Assembly (NCBI GenBank): GCA_003402285.1
Contig: QFXG01000001.1
Coordinates: 62,001-126,000, forward strand
DNA: 64,000 bases
DNA from: Candidatus Nitrotoga sp. SPKER
Lineage (GTDB): Bacteria > Pseudomonadota > Gammaproteobacteria > Burkholderiales > Gallionellaceae
Direction of reading: 5' to 3'
Shown: positions 19,426 through 29,368 of the stretch, piece by piece
Numbering within the stretch: the first letter of the stretch is position 1
Layout of the letters: every line of letters starts with the position of its first letter
Translations under genes and position numbers: made by a program
The notes under the pieces: model-generated
Databases searched by the model: none
The model's input: only the letters and a program-made list of their open reading frames with translations
Told to the model about the DNA's origin: nothing

Positions 19426-20160
19426 CTACTTATTTATACTGACAGATTTAATAAATTCTTGAGTTTCAGCCGTAGTCGTCTCCTCAGCAAGTAATCCATA
19501 TTTATTTCTAATCGTGACGTCTGCGCCATGCTCAATTAAAAATTTTGCTGTGTCTACGTTGTTAGCACAATGTAAAGCGGTGTTTCCTTTTTTATATACC
19601 CCTCCTCTTGATAATGTACCTCCACGTGCCAGTTGGATATTCGGGTTTGCACCCGCAATCAACAAACGTTGAGCGACTTTTGGATGATTAACCCATAAAT
19701 GTAAAGGCGTAAAACTATCCTTATCTTTCAAATTGAAACTGGCACCACAATCAATTAAAAATATGGCAATATTGGGATCATCAACCTCAAATAATGGAGT
19801 TCGATTATTATTATCCATAATATTAAGGTCAGCTCCACTATCAATTAACACTTTAGCTGCGGCTATACTTGCAACATAATGTAAGGGCGTTTTACCTAGA
19901 AAATCACGAATATTCAAATCTGCCCCCTCTTTAATTGCACGCTCCATTCCCTCTAAATCGTTATCCCATGTCGCTACCATCAGAGCATCATTATCTTTTA
20001 CCGCTAATAGAGCATTGTTGTCTTCCGAACGAACAATACCAGCGGCTTGTTTTGCAGCAATTGATCCTGCATCTTCCTCTAATAAAAATGCCTTAGCTTT
20101 TCCAAAAAGAGGGTTACTTTCATCTGCTAATTTTTGTACTACTTTCGGCAAGGTTGCCAT
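19426..20160 (-). CDS. Ankyrin-repeat protein
   Basis: Successive repeats: GADLNIRDFLGKTPLHYV, GADLNIMDNNNRTPLFE, GASFNLKDKDSFTPLHL, GNTALHCANNVDTAKFLIEHGADVTIRNKYG. Confidence 0.9.
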   Translation of the reverse strand: MATLPKVVQKLADESNPLFGKAKAFLLEEDAGSIAAKQAAGIVRSEDNNALLAVKDNDALMVATWDNDLEGMERAIKEGADLNIRDFLGKTPLHYVASIAAAKVLIDSGADLNIMDNNNRTPLFEVDDPNIAIFLIDCGASFNLKDKDSFTPLHLWVNHPKVAQRLLIAGANPNIQLARGGTLSRGGVYKKGNTALHCANNVDTAKFLIEHGADVTIRNKYGLLAEETTTAETQEFIKSVSINK

Positions 20161-20474
20161 GAAAAAATCTCCTGATGAAATATTATTAAATATTAAAAGA
20201 AGCTACCCATTGAACAGCTCGTTTTGCGAAGCCTTAGCTACATATCTCTAAACATTTTTACATCTGTATGAGTGAGAACAAGCTTAATTTTTAAAGTATT
20301 TTAAAGAATCATCGTTTACTATAAATCTCTTTATATGCTTCCGCAAATGCACGATCCTACAGTAAACCTAAAAATATCAAGTGATATACCTATGACATCA
20401 TATTGAAACTCTTCTGGGTATATTGCTCATCCCTAATATTTACGTTGCAAGCAGCGGAGAATGCAATCCAAAGA

Positions 20475-21863
20475 TCAATATTGAGCGTGGGCGAAGTTAT
20501 CAAAACGCGTAAATTCACCTCGGAAAGTCAACTCGACCTTGCCTATCGGGCCATTACGCTGCTTACCGACGATAATTTCTGCCTTACCTTTATCAGGTGA
20601 ATCAGGGTTGTATACTTCATCACGATAGATAAACAAAATCAGATCGGCATCTTGTTCGATAGCACCGGATTCGCGCAGATCGGACATCATCGGACGTTTG
20701 TTAGGACGCTGCTCCAAGCTACGATTAAGCTGCGAAAGTGCCATCACAGGTACTTGTAATTCCTTAGCTAACCCTTTCAAAGAACGTGAAATTTCTGAAA
20801 TTTCGGTAGCACGATTTTCGCTTGCCTTACTTGAAGGAGAGGACATTAACTGCAAATAATCAATAATAATCAACCCTAGCCCATTATTTTGGCGATGTAA
20901 CCTGCGTGCACGAGAGCGTAATTCGAGTGAATTTAGTGCAGCAGTTTCGTCAATAAAAATAGCTGCATCATTTAAACGCCCTAGCGCATGGGTCAGGCGC
21001 GGCCAGTCATCTTCCTGCAAACGTCCAGTACGCAAATCATGCTGGTTGAGTTTACCTACTGAACCTATCATACGCATCGCTAATTGGATACCGCCCATTT
21101 CCATACTAAAAATTGCTACTGCCTTACAGCTTTCCAACGCTACATGCTCAGCGATATTAATAGCAAAAGCAGTTTTACCCATACTCGGGCGTCCGGCAAC
21201 AATAATCAGTTCACCTGGTTGCAGGCCGGAAGTCATGCTATCCAAATCGGTAAAGCCACTTGCCACACCAGTCACATCGCTGGAATTATCACGACCGTAA
21301 AGTGTCTCAATACGCTCCACTACTTTCGTAAGTAGCGGTGGAAGGGGGCTAAAGCCCTGACGACCGCGTTCACCAGCCTCAGCAATCTCAAATACGCGAC
21401 TTTCCGCCTCATCCAACAATTGGTTCGCATCGCGCCCGGCTGGGTTATAGGCGCTAGTAGCAATTTCGCTGCCAACCTCTGCCAGCTTGCGCATGACAGC
21501 ACGTTCACGCACAATTTCAGCATAGCGTCGGATGTTAGCTGCTGACGGTACATTTTGCGCCAATGAACCTAAATAAGCCAATCCACCGGCTTTATCGAGT
21601 TCGGTATTGTTTTCCAACGATTCCGCCACGGTGATGACATCTACCGGTTTGGCATGCTCGATTAAGCGTGCGATATGCCGATAAATCAGACGATGCTCAA
21701 AGCGGTAAAAATCTTGTTCGCTAATCAGATCAGCAATTTTGTCCCACGCTGTGGAGTCCAAAAAGATGCCGCCCAATACCGATTGCTCGCCTTCCACCGA
21801 ATGAGGTGGAAGTTTTAACGCCTCAAGCTGGGGGTCTGGGGGAGGAATGTAAAGATTGTGCAT
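20475..21863 (-). CDS. dnaB: Replicative DNA helicase DnaB
   Basis: PPHSVEGEQSVLGGIFLD, VAGRPSMGKTAFAINIAEH, LSQLNRSLEQRPNKRPMMSDLRESGAIEQDADLI. Confidence 0.98.
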   Translation of the reverse strand: MHNLYIPPPDPQLEALKLPPHSVEGEQSVLGGIFLDSTAWDKIADLISEQDFYRFEHRLIYRHIARLIEHAKPVDVITVAESLENNTELDKAGGLAYLGSLAQNVPSAANIRRYAEIVRERAVMRKLAEVGSEIATSAYNPAGRDANQLLDEAESRVFEIAEAGERGRQGFSPLPPLLTKVVERIETLYGRDNSSDVTGVASGFTDLDSMTSGLQPGELIIVAGRPSMGKTAFAINIAEHVALESCKAVAIFSMEMGGIQLAMRMIGSVGKLNQHDLRTGRLQEDDWPRLTHALGRLNDAAIFIDETAALNSLELRSRARRLHRQNNGLGLIIIDYLQLMSSPSSKASENRATEISEISRSLKGLAKELQVPVMALSQLNRSLEQRPNKRPMMSDLRESGAIEQDADLILFIYRDEVYNPDSPDKGKAEIIVGKQRNGPIGKVELTFRGEFTRFDNFAHAQY

Positions 21864-22087
21864 AGTGCCGAGTGCTTCATCAAGAACTAATGTAGAGCTG
21901 CATTCTAAATAGGCTTATTTTTGAGATCATTTTTTCGGTATTTATTACGTGAAACATAAAATTAAACCGTTTATTTTAGCTGTTACGTTAGTAATATGTA
22001 GTAAGAAACTTTCTTTGAGACCAATTATATAAGCGTACATATAAACTAGTTGTAGCATTCTATCACTGAGCAAATTTCAGCCACCAA

Positions 22088-22123
22088 AAATAAAATAGAG
22101 CTGTTACCAGCTCTATTTTATTT
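22088..22123. terminator. Strong hairpin terminator downstream of rplI
   Basis: AAATAAAATAGAGCTG-ttac-CAGCTCTATTTTATTT, perfect 16-bp stem with A/T flanks. Confidence 0.85.
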
Positions 22124-22142
22124 ATAACAATGCGTAAAAAAA

Positions 22143-22598
22143 CTACGACTTATGCTCGCCCAGCACTGAAACTATAATATTAGCTATCACATCAGTGTGT
22201 AATGCAATGTTGACTGGATAATCGCCAACTTGCTTTATGTGCCCCGCCGACATGCGCACTTGATTTTTCTCCACAGTAAAACTTTGCAGTGCCAGTGCCG
22301 CAACGATATCGGCATTGGTCACGGAACCAAACAACTTACCATCAACGCCAGCTTTTTGTACAATTTGCACAGTCAGTCCGTTGTATTTTTCAGCACGTGC
22401 TTGAGCTTCTCCCACTTTGGCTTGTTCTGCGGCTTCCAGTTCAAGGCGACGAACTGCAAATTCCGCCTTATTACTCTCAGTTGCACGCTTAGCTTTACCT
22501 TGCGGAATCAAGAAATTACGTGCATAACCATTTTTAACCTTAACTACATCACCCAATTGGCCGAGGTTTACCATTTTTTCCATAAGTATTACTTGCAT
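22143..22598 (-). CDS. rplI: 50S ribosomal protein L9
   Basis: [36 protein letters not shown]. Confidence 0.98.
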   Translation of the reverse strand: MQVILMEKMVNLGQLGDVVKVKNGYARNFLIPQGKAKRATESNKAEFAVRRLELEAAEQAKVGEAQARAEKYNGLTVQIVQKAGVDGKLFGSVTNADIVAALALQSFTVEKNQVRMSAGHIKQVGDYPVNIALHTDVIANIIVSVLGEHKS

Positions 22599-22608
22599 GT
22601 TCTACTCC

Positions 22609-22878
22609 TTAATGCAAATCTGTGTAAGGCAGCAACGCCAAAAATCTCGCACGCTTGATTGCAATGCTCAATTGACGCTGGAAGCGCGATTTAGTGCCCG
22701 TAATACGTGCCGGAATAACCTTGCCGTTCTCGGCAATAAATTCCTTTAGAATATTCAAGTCTTTATAATCCACTTCAGCAATCTTATCTGCAGTGAAGCG
22801 ACAAAATTTGCGGCGTTTGAATAATTGACGTGAAGAATTGCTCTTTTTGTCATCTTTTTTCTTAAAAACACGAGCCAT
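22609..22878 (-). CDS. rpsR: 30S ribosomal protein S18
   Basis: [27 protein letters not shown]...[31 protein letters not shown]. Confidence 0.98.
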   Translation of the reverse strand: MARVFKKKDDKKSNSSRQLFKRRKFCRFTADKIAEVDYKDLNILKEFIAENGKVIPARITGTKSRFQRQLSIAIKRARFLALLPYTDLH

Positions 22879-22888
22879 GTTGTGCTCC

Positions 22889-23191
22889 TTATTCTAATGT
22901 AATGTTATCAATGTGCAGCACAAGTTGTGTAACACGTAAACTGCGTTGAGCCAAAAATCCTTCTGCTTTTACCCGCTGTCCTAGTTGCAAATTATTAGCT
23001 TGCTGGGCTGCTACACCAAAAGCCAAAGCTGGGATATCGCACTGTACCTGACGCGCTAAGCCAGCCTCTATTTGCGTTGAAGCATGACGAATTTTTAATG
23101 CAACCCGCGCTACTCCCGCTGGGGTGTATCGCAAACAATCTAGTTCAACGAGCTCTCCATTAACGAAGAGCCGGTTACAAGCAACACTCAA
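22889..23191 (-). CDS. priB: Primosomal replication protein N (PriB)
   Basis: OB-fold protein in the canonical rpsF-priB-rpsR-rplI order. Confidence 0.93.
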   Translation of the reverse strand: MSVACNRLFVNGELVELDCLRYTPAGVARVALKIRHASTQIEAGLARQVQCDIPALAFGVAAQQANNLQLGQRVKAEGFLAQRSLRVTQLVLHIDNITLE

Positions 23192-23601
23192 TCAATAATC
23201 GTAGCAGCTTCAGCTGGCACGACTAATTCAATCTGAGGAGCCTGTCCTGAGCCTGCCGTAGGAGTAGTCAAAGAACGTGATTTTTCTTCCCTCATCATCG
23301 CCGAAGGAATTGTTACCGCAGATTTAGTTTTGATAGTTAAGTGGCGTAGTACAGCATCGTTAAATTTGAATGCATGTTCCATTTCGTCCAAAACTTCCTG
23401 GTTGCATTCAATATTCATCAATACATAATGTGCTTTATGGATTTTTTGGATAGGGTAAGCTAATTGACGGCGCCCCCAGTCTTCCAAGCGATGGATCACA
23501 CCATTCTTGGCCGTCACCAGGGTACGGTAGCGTTCAATCATAGCGGGCACCTGCTCGCTCTGATCGGGGTGTACGATAAATATAATTTCGTAATGTCGCA
23601 T
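23188..23601 (-). CDS. rpsF: 30S ribosomal protein S6
   Basis: [25 protein letters not shown]. Confidence 0.98.
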   Translation of the reverse strand: MRHYEIIFIVHPDQSEQVPAMIERYRTLVTAKNGVIHRLEDWGRRQLAYPIQKIHKAHYVLMNIECNQEVLDEMEHAFKFNDAVLRHLTIKTKSAVTIPSAMMREEKSRSLTTPTAGSGQAPQIELVVPAEAATIID

Positions 23602-23623
23602 TGATTCTCCTTGTGGATATAAA

Positions 23624-23650
23624 GCGCTCCGTCATGCGTAACGGTAGAGC
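23624..23650 (-). promoter_or_regulatory. Candidate S6:S18-type autoregulatory leader hairpin upstream of rpsF
   Basis: On minus strand GCTCTACCGTTACGCATGACGGAGCGC: CCG-containing stem-loop about 25 nt upstream of the rpsF ATG. Confidence 0.4.
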
Positions 23651-23874
23651 AAGGGTTTAAGGGAGCGTGATTATAGCGAAAAATTCAGTCCGGTCAAGGA
23701 AAAGCCTTGTTTACACTCTTGTTGTCTCTATTTCAAACCTTTTTAAGAAAAGCATTTTTATCCAGTTCCAAGATAACACTCCAGTTCAGCGGACTGCAAT
23801 GTAATTCGCTAAATCTGACAAATCATTCAACAAAATTTGATACATGATGATTCACAAAATTTCAGCAATGACTG

Positions 23875-24753
23875 TTATATTCGCGTAAAAAAACGACTAC
23901 TCATTTCTTGTAAGCCTAAAGTTTGCAGCATTTCCTTCAATCGCTCAGCCGGACGGTTGCATGGCAAATTTTTAAAATTAGCAATGATAAGTTCATTTTT
24001 CATCGAATGCTCCCAACCTACAAGCTCGGTCACTGTAACTTGGTAACCGTGAGCTTCCAATTGCAAACAGCGCAGCACATTGGTAATGTGACTACCAAAC
24101 TCACGAGTATGGATAGGATGACGCCATAGATCAATCAGAACATTTTTCGCTAGATCTTTGTTTTTATTTTTTTTCAAAACCGCCGCTATTTCGGCTTGGC
24201 AGCAGGGTACCAAGGCAATAAATTGAGCATTTTTTTTCAATGCAAAACGTATGGCATCATCAGTTGCGGTATTGCATGCATGGAGCGCTGTAACCACATT
24301 CACCTTGGTAGGCAAAGCCTTTGACTCAATAGACTGTTCCACCGATAGATTAAGGAATGACATACCTGGAAAATTTAGCCGTGACGCCAACGCCTGCGAA
24401 TATTTGACCAAATTATCACGTGTTTCAATACAGTAGATATGTGATGCATCGTTCAATGCCTTAAAAAACAGGTCATAAAGGATGAAACCAAGGTAAGATT
24501 TGCCCGCCCCATGATCCACCAGTTGAATACTACGGTTATCTTGCTTAATTTCTTGCAGCAACGGTTCGATGAATTGATAGAGGTGATAGACCTGTTTAAG
24601 CTTGCGTCGGGAATCTTGATTCATCTTCCCATCTTGAGTAAGAATGTGCAGTTCTTTAAGTAGATCAATTGATTGACCAGATTTTATTTCATACATACCA
24701 CTTTTAAACAACGCCCCATAAAAATTAATTTCATCTCTGATGATTATTATCAT
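23875..24753 (-). CDS. SAM-dependent methyltransferase (Methyltransf_32-like)
   Basis: IQLVDHGAGKSYLGFILYDLF, VVTALHACNTATDDAIRFAL, IALVPCCQAE. Confidence 0.8.
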   Translation of the reverse strand: MIIIIRDEINFYGALFKSGMYEIKSGQSIDLLKELHILTQDGKMNQDSRRKLKQVYHLYQFIEPLLQEIKQDNRSIQLVDHGAGKSYLGFILYDLFFKALNDASHIYCIETRDNLVKYSQALASRLNFPGMSFLNLSVEQSIESKALPTKVNVVTALHACNTATDDAIRFALKKNAQFIALVPCCQAEIAAVLKKNKNKDLAKNVLIDLWRHPIHTREFGSHITNVLRCLQLEAHGYQVTVTELVGWEHSMKNELIIANFKNLPCNRPAERLKEMLQTLGLQEMSSRFFTRI

Positions 24754-25106
24754 AAGATTTATATTATATTAATTAATCAATAAATTAATATAAACTTTTA
24801 AAGTAAAACATAATAATGCTATGACAAAGATCGTATTTCCTCGTTAGTAACGAAATAATATAAAACTACCATACGAGCTGGATATACTGTAACGCGAGTA
24901 TTGGAACTGTGCAATGCATTGTCCATGTGATTACATTCATTAGACAATGCAGCCGATACAGTGAGGTGAGGTAACCTAAAAAAAGAAAAATGATTGAGTG
25001 TTAGGAAATCAATGCTACATATTCATTGTTGCCACGTTTGAGCTTGATAACTAGATGGAAGTAGCGTAGATAGATAAATTGGACAAGATCAATAAAACTA
25101 TAACTT

Positions 25107-25218
25107 ACACCTTTACACCTTTACACCTTTACACCTTTACACCTTTACACCTTTACACCTTTACACCTTTACACCTTTACACCTTTACACCTTTACACCT
25201 TTACACCTTTACACCTTT
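25107..25218. repeat. Tandem repeat, 14 perfect copies of 8-bp ACACCTTT
   Basis: Direct count: 112 bp of uninterrupted ACACCTTT units. Confidence 0.97.
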
Positions 25219-25229
25219 ACATTTTTACT

Positions 25230-26990
25230 TTATGTCGATGTATATAACCATTGACCTTCTTTTTTATAACCAGATACCAGCAGACTGTTAATTTTTTCGG
25301 GTGATACCGGTTGGCTGAAGTAATAGCCCTGTATCTCGTCGCATTCCTGATGTTTCAGGAAAGATAGCTGTTCGACAGTTTCCACTCCTTCAGCGATCAC
25401 TTTCAATTTGAGAGTACGTGCCATATTAATGATCGTACTAACAATCACAGCATCATCCGAATCAACTGATATATCGCGCACGAATGACTGATCGATCTTA
25501 AGCTTATCGATGGGGAAACGCTTGAGATAATTCAAGCTGGAATAACCAGTACCAAAATCGTCTACTACAAGTTTCAATCCCATCGCCTTTAATTCTAATA
25601 ACAACGCAATCGACGTTTCAGCATTTTGCATGACAACGCCTTCAGTAATTTCCAACTCAAGACCAGATGGATCAAGACCATTTTCACACAAAATTGACTT
25701 GATCATTTCGCCAAAATTATTTTGGCGAAATTGTACTGCCGATAAGTTGACTGCCACAGTGAGCTCCGGCAAACCTAACCTACGCCATTCACTGTTCTGT
25801 CGGCAAGCCTCCCGTAATACCCATTCACCGATCGGAATAATCAAACCGGTCTCTTCTGCAATGGGAATAAAATACCCTGGTGAAATCATTCCAGTTTCGG
25901 GATTATTCCAACGCAGTAATGCTTCTACACCAATGATGCGACCGCTAAGCAAGTCTATCTGAGGCTGGTAATGTAAACAAAATTCCTGGCGTTCTATTGC
26001 ATGACGCAGTTTTCGTTCAATCAACATACGTTCAAGCGCAAGTTGATTCATTTCATTAGTAAAAAACTGGTAATTATTTCGGCCATTTTTTTTAGCGTGG
26101 TACATTGCAGCATCAGCATACTTGATCAAGTAATCCCCATCGCATCCATCTTCAGGAAAGATGCTGATACCGATACTAGTAGTTATTTTGATTTCATTAC
26201 CCTCTACTATACACAGGCCCGATATGGCATCTAATAGTTTTACCGCAATAACAGCAGCATCATCCACAGTTTCCAAATCCGGTAATATGATGACAAACTC
26301 GTCCCCGCCTCGCCGACTTACCGTATCGCTAGCGCGACCCACGGTGCTGATTCGTTTAGCAACCTCTTGCAATAATTTATCGCCTATAAGATGGCCCAGC
26401 ATGTCATTAATGACTTTAAAATGATCCAAATCAAGGCACATAACTGCCACTTTTTGTTTTTCGCGACCAGCATGGGAAATAGCCTGAGCTAAACGATCCT
26501 GTAATAGCAGGCCATTGGGCAAATTTGTGAGAAAGTCATGCAGTACAACATATGCTACGCGTTCTTCTGCCGCCTTACGCTCGCTAACATCAGAAAAAAC
26601 GCCAATATAATAATTGACTTCACCAAGTTCATTTTTCATTGTGCTGACACTTAAGCACTCGGTGTAACTTTCATTATTTTTTCGTCGACCAATTATCTCA
26701 CCTTGCCAACGTCCGGTTTCGTTAATACTACGCCATGTGTCTTGGTTAAAAGCGTCATCCATCAAGCCCAGATGGTGCAACAGGTTCAAGTTTTCACCTA
26801 TCAAATCATTAGCACTGTAACCAGTAATAGCGGAAAAGGCCGGGTTAATAAACAACATATTTTTGTCGGCATCGGTGACAATTATGCCTTCATATAAACT
26901 ATCAAATATATGCGCGAACAGCCGGAGCTGTCTCTCCTTTTGACGTACATCATTTCTTTCTCTTTTATTATTTCGTGGCATCTGGATCAA
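25230..26990 (-). CDS. PAS-GGDEF-EAL bifunctional cyclic-di-GMP enzyme
   Basis: PAS (FDSLYEGIIVTDADKNMLFINPAF), RRGGDEFVI, EALLRWNNPETG, DDFGTGYSSLNYLKRFPIDKLKIDQSFV. Confidence 0.96.
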   Translation of the reverse strand: MIQMPRNNKRERNDVRQKERQLRLFAHIFDSLYEGIIVTDADKNMLFINPAFSAITGYSANDLIGENLNLLHHLGLMDDAFNQDTWRSINETGRWQGEIIGRRKNNESYTECLSVSTMKNELGEVNYYIGVFSDVSERKAAEERVAYVVLHDFLTNLPNGLLLQDRLAQAISHAGREKQKVAVMCLDLDHFKVINDMLGHLIGDKLLQEVAKRISTVGRASDTVSRRGGDEFVIILPDLETVDDAAVIAVKLLDAISGLCIVEGNEIKITTSIGISIFPEDGCDGDYLIKYADAAMYHAKKNGRNNYQFFTNEMNQLALERMLIERKLRHAIERQEFCLHYQPQIDLLSGRIIGVEALLRWNNPETGMISPGYFIPIAEETGLIIPIGEWVLREACRQNSEWRRLGLPELTVAVNLSAVQFRQNNFGEMIKSILCENGLDPSGLELEITEGVVMQNAETSIALLLELKAMGLKLVVDDFGTGYSSLNYLKRFPIDKLKIDQSFVRDISVDSDDAVIVSTIINMARTLKLKVIAEGVETVEQLSFLKHQECDEIQGYYFSQPVSPEKINSLLVSGYKKEGQWLYTST

Positions 26991-27144
26991 TTTGTTAGTC
27001 GGAGTTAGATAAGTTCTGCATTAATACCACTCTATTATCTTGGTAAATCAGACTAGGCAGCTAATATCAGGCAAAGGGGATTCAAAATCTGAAATTCCGA
27101 TTAAACGGACAGTAATTATGTGTACTGGAACCACTCTTCGTATA

Positions 27145-27594
27145 TCAATTTTGCCCTGAGTATTCAAAAACAACAGGCTCCAACGGCTGGCGCTCGCATG
27201 CATCACGCAATAAAGCAGCAGTTTCGCTCAAGGCAAGCTCCTTTAAACGGCAGCGCATACGCCAAATTCCGTCACCGGATTCGGAAACACCACAAGAATG
27301 GTCGGCCATACTACACTCTGCGTTGTCGGCCGATACAGGAGTGCCCACATAATTTAATGCCGCTACCGGCAAGTCCGGAAAAAGGCGCCTAGCTTCACGA
27401 ATCCATTCCAACAAACGCACTTGCTGGGAGCAATCGCAAACATTACCATCCACCAACACTATGTCATATTGTTCTAAGTCTGGCTCGGGCATATCCTCCC
27501 AAGCTTGCTGGACTAGCCGGTGCCTAGATTTTCCTAGCATCTGATTTAAGATACGACGGGTGCCTGATGCTTCACCGAGTAACAGAATATTCAT
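27145..27594 (-). CDS. Receiver-like hypothetical protein, translationally coupled to luxI
   Basis: MNILLLGEASGTRRILNQML...YDIVLVDGNV...REARRLFPDLPVAAL, CheY-like pattern; ATGA overlap with luxI stop. Confidence 0.65.
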   Translation of the reverse strand: MNILLLGEASGTRRILNQMLGKSRHRLVQQAWEDMPEPDLEQYDIVLVDGNVCDCSQQVRLLEWIREARRLFPDLPVAALNYVGTPVSADNAECSMADHSCGVSESGDGIWRMRCRLKELALSETAALLRDACERQPLEPVVFEYSGQN

Positions 27595-28205
27595 GCGGCT
27601 AACCTATGTGCATGCTCGGGCAGAGTGCCAAACAAGGCAAACTCGGTTATCTCGTCAATTTCTAGCGCACAGGCCACTGTTAGAACTTTTCCTATTTTTA
27701 TGGGGGCACCTAGTCTAGTTACACTGACTCCCAACTTGCGGAACATGCGCTCAACGGCCACACTCGTAACTGAGACATAGCGCTCTATTCCATTTTTTTG
27801 AGCAAACCTTACAGCTGCTTGAATCATCTGGATGGGAATATTACTCAGTCCGAAACCACTGCTGTCTAATTTGTCACTTGATATTGCAAATCGGCTTAAT
27901 TCCCATACGGCAGTTTGTTGAGGTGCCGGCTGTCCATGCAAGAGCTGAGGAAAAGTGTCCTTTAACATATTGGGACCGGTAGTAGGCAATAATCGCCAGC
28001 AACCTTGCACCTCATTCTCTTCGTCTCTTGCCAACACATATACAGGGTTAGCCTCATCAAACTCGTCGTGCTCCATGCCATTATCACTATTAACATCCCA
28101 TCCCAGACGATCATGAAAAACTTCGTGCCTAAGACGGTACATTCCCAGTACTGCTTGATGATCTAGAGATCCATCTCCATGTTGTGCAAGCATTATTTGT
28201 CTCAT
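27591..28205 (-). CDS. luxI: Acyl-homoserine-lactone synthase (LuxI family)
   Basis: RLRHEVFHDRLGWDVNSDNGMEHDEFDEANPVYVLARD...GCWRLLPTTGPNMLKDTFPQLL...WELSRFAI. Confidence 0.96.
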   Translation of the reverse strand: MRQIMLAQHGDGSLDHQAVLGMYRLRHEVFHDRLGWDVNSDNGMEHDEFDEANPVYVLARDEENEVQGCWRLLPTTGPNMLKDTFPQLLHGQPAPQQTAVWELSRFAISSDKLDSSGFGLSNIPIQMIQAAVRFAQKNGIERYVSVTSVAVERMFRKLGVSVTRLGAPIKIGKVLTVACALEIDEITEFALFGTLPEHAHRLAA

Positions 28206-28215
28206 TTTTCTTTCT

Positions 28216-28237
28216 CCTGTCGTTGGTTGATGACAGG
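28216..28237 (-). promoter_or_regulatory. Inverted repeat overlapping the luxI Shine-Dalgarno
   Basis: Minus strand CCTGTC-atcaaccaac-GACAGG followed by AGAAAGAAAAATG; the SD AGGAGA shares bases with the right arm. Confidence 0.55.
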
Positions 28238-28271
28238 GGTAATGAGACTACTTATCTCAGCCGCTAGCTAG

Positions 28272-28287
28272 CTGTAAGATCTGACAG
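28272..28287. promoter_or_regulatory. lux-box-like operator upstream of luxI
   Basis: CTGTAAGATCTGACAG: 16-bp near-perfect dyad (CTGTnAGATCTnACAG), 67 bp from luxI ATG. Confidence 0.85.
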
Positions 28288-28496
28288 GGTTAAATAACAA
28301 TAATGGCTGGAAACCAATGCTGCAAAAATTTCTAGAGTTAAGCGGAGAGTATTGCTTTGAGAGAAATAATGAAGAGATTTCGCCGTTCACGGCATTTTGT
28401 AGGTCTAATAATCTGTTACATACATAAACTGTGTAAATTCTTTAATAACTCGAGTATGACAACGACCAACCACCATAAAGAACCATCATATAAAAT

Positions 28497-29225
28497 TCAG
28501 GGAATTATAAGACCCATCGAAACTGCACGGGCAATTGCATGTTGACGGTTGGATGCTCCCATTTTGTTACCTGCATTCTGAAGGTGAAAAGTTACGGTAC
28601 GTTCCGTAATTTGAAGTATGTCAGCTATCTCACCGCCCGTTTTTCCTTCAGCCGCCCAAAGAAGACATTCTTTTTCCCGGAGCGTAAGCTCCATTTTTGT
28701 CAATAGAAGCGGCCCTTTACTTAGTACAACGCGCTGAGTCGCCTCATGTAAATAACATGCCAGTAATTGAGCTTTCCCTATGATAGAAAGAATATCTTGT
28801 TGAGCTCTATAGGAATCTTGGGAAGACGCAAGACTTAACATTGCGGCTTCACCATGGCCACCGTGAACAGCAAAGCTTGCACCACATAGCAAACCAAACT
28901 CTCTTGACTCATTTCGCAATTTAGCTTCTTGATCACTCTTAAACACACGACTATCCCAAACCACAGGAATAGTCTGCCTTTTAGTTATACAGTGGTAATA
29001 GGTAGGATCAATCTCTTGATAATTATGTTCAACGTAACGCGCGCGCCATTCCTTAGGATATCCATTTAGAATGAATTGATATGGTCGAGTAAGAGAGGTA
29101 TTTACCTGCACCCCGTAAATAAAATAATCAAATCCCAACTGGCCAGCAATGCTGGCTGTCGCAGCGTGCAAGGCTTCGACTGTGCCACAACTTAGCAATG
29201 GTTCAAACAAATCCAAATCAGACAT
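28497..29225 (-). CDS. luxR: LuxR-family autoinducer-binding transcriptional regulator
   Basis: Autoind_bind domain plus C-terminal LTLREKECLLWAAEGKTGGEIADILQITERTVTFHLQNAGNKMGASNRQHAIARA HTH. Confidence 0.96.
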   Translation of the reverse strand: MSDLDLFEPLLSCGTVEALHAATASIAGQLGFDYFIYGVQVNTSLTRPYQFILNGYPKEWRARYVEHNYQEIDPTYYHCITKRQTIPVVWDSRVFKSDQEAKLRNESREFGLLCGASFAVHGGHGEAAMLSLASSQDSYRAQQDILSIIGKAQLLACYLHEATQRVVLSKGPLLLTKMELTLREKECLLWAAEGKTGGEIADILQITERTVTFHLQNAGNKMGASNRQHAIARAVSMGLIIP

Positions 29226-29368
29226 GATTTTTCTCCTCGCTTATATTTCGTGGGTACAGATTATTTACTAATTTAATCTACTGCTATAGCATATTACGCT
29301 TAAAAAATTTACAATTCAAAGCCTTATACCAATTGTTCACTGTACTCTTATATCTGAGTTAAGTGCAA

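Noticed and set aside
25079-25291. 70-aa ORF encoding repeated TFTPLHLY
   Set aside because: It is only the translation of the 8-bp tandem repeat; no RBS or family support
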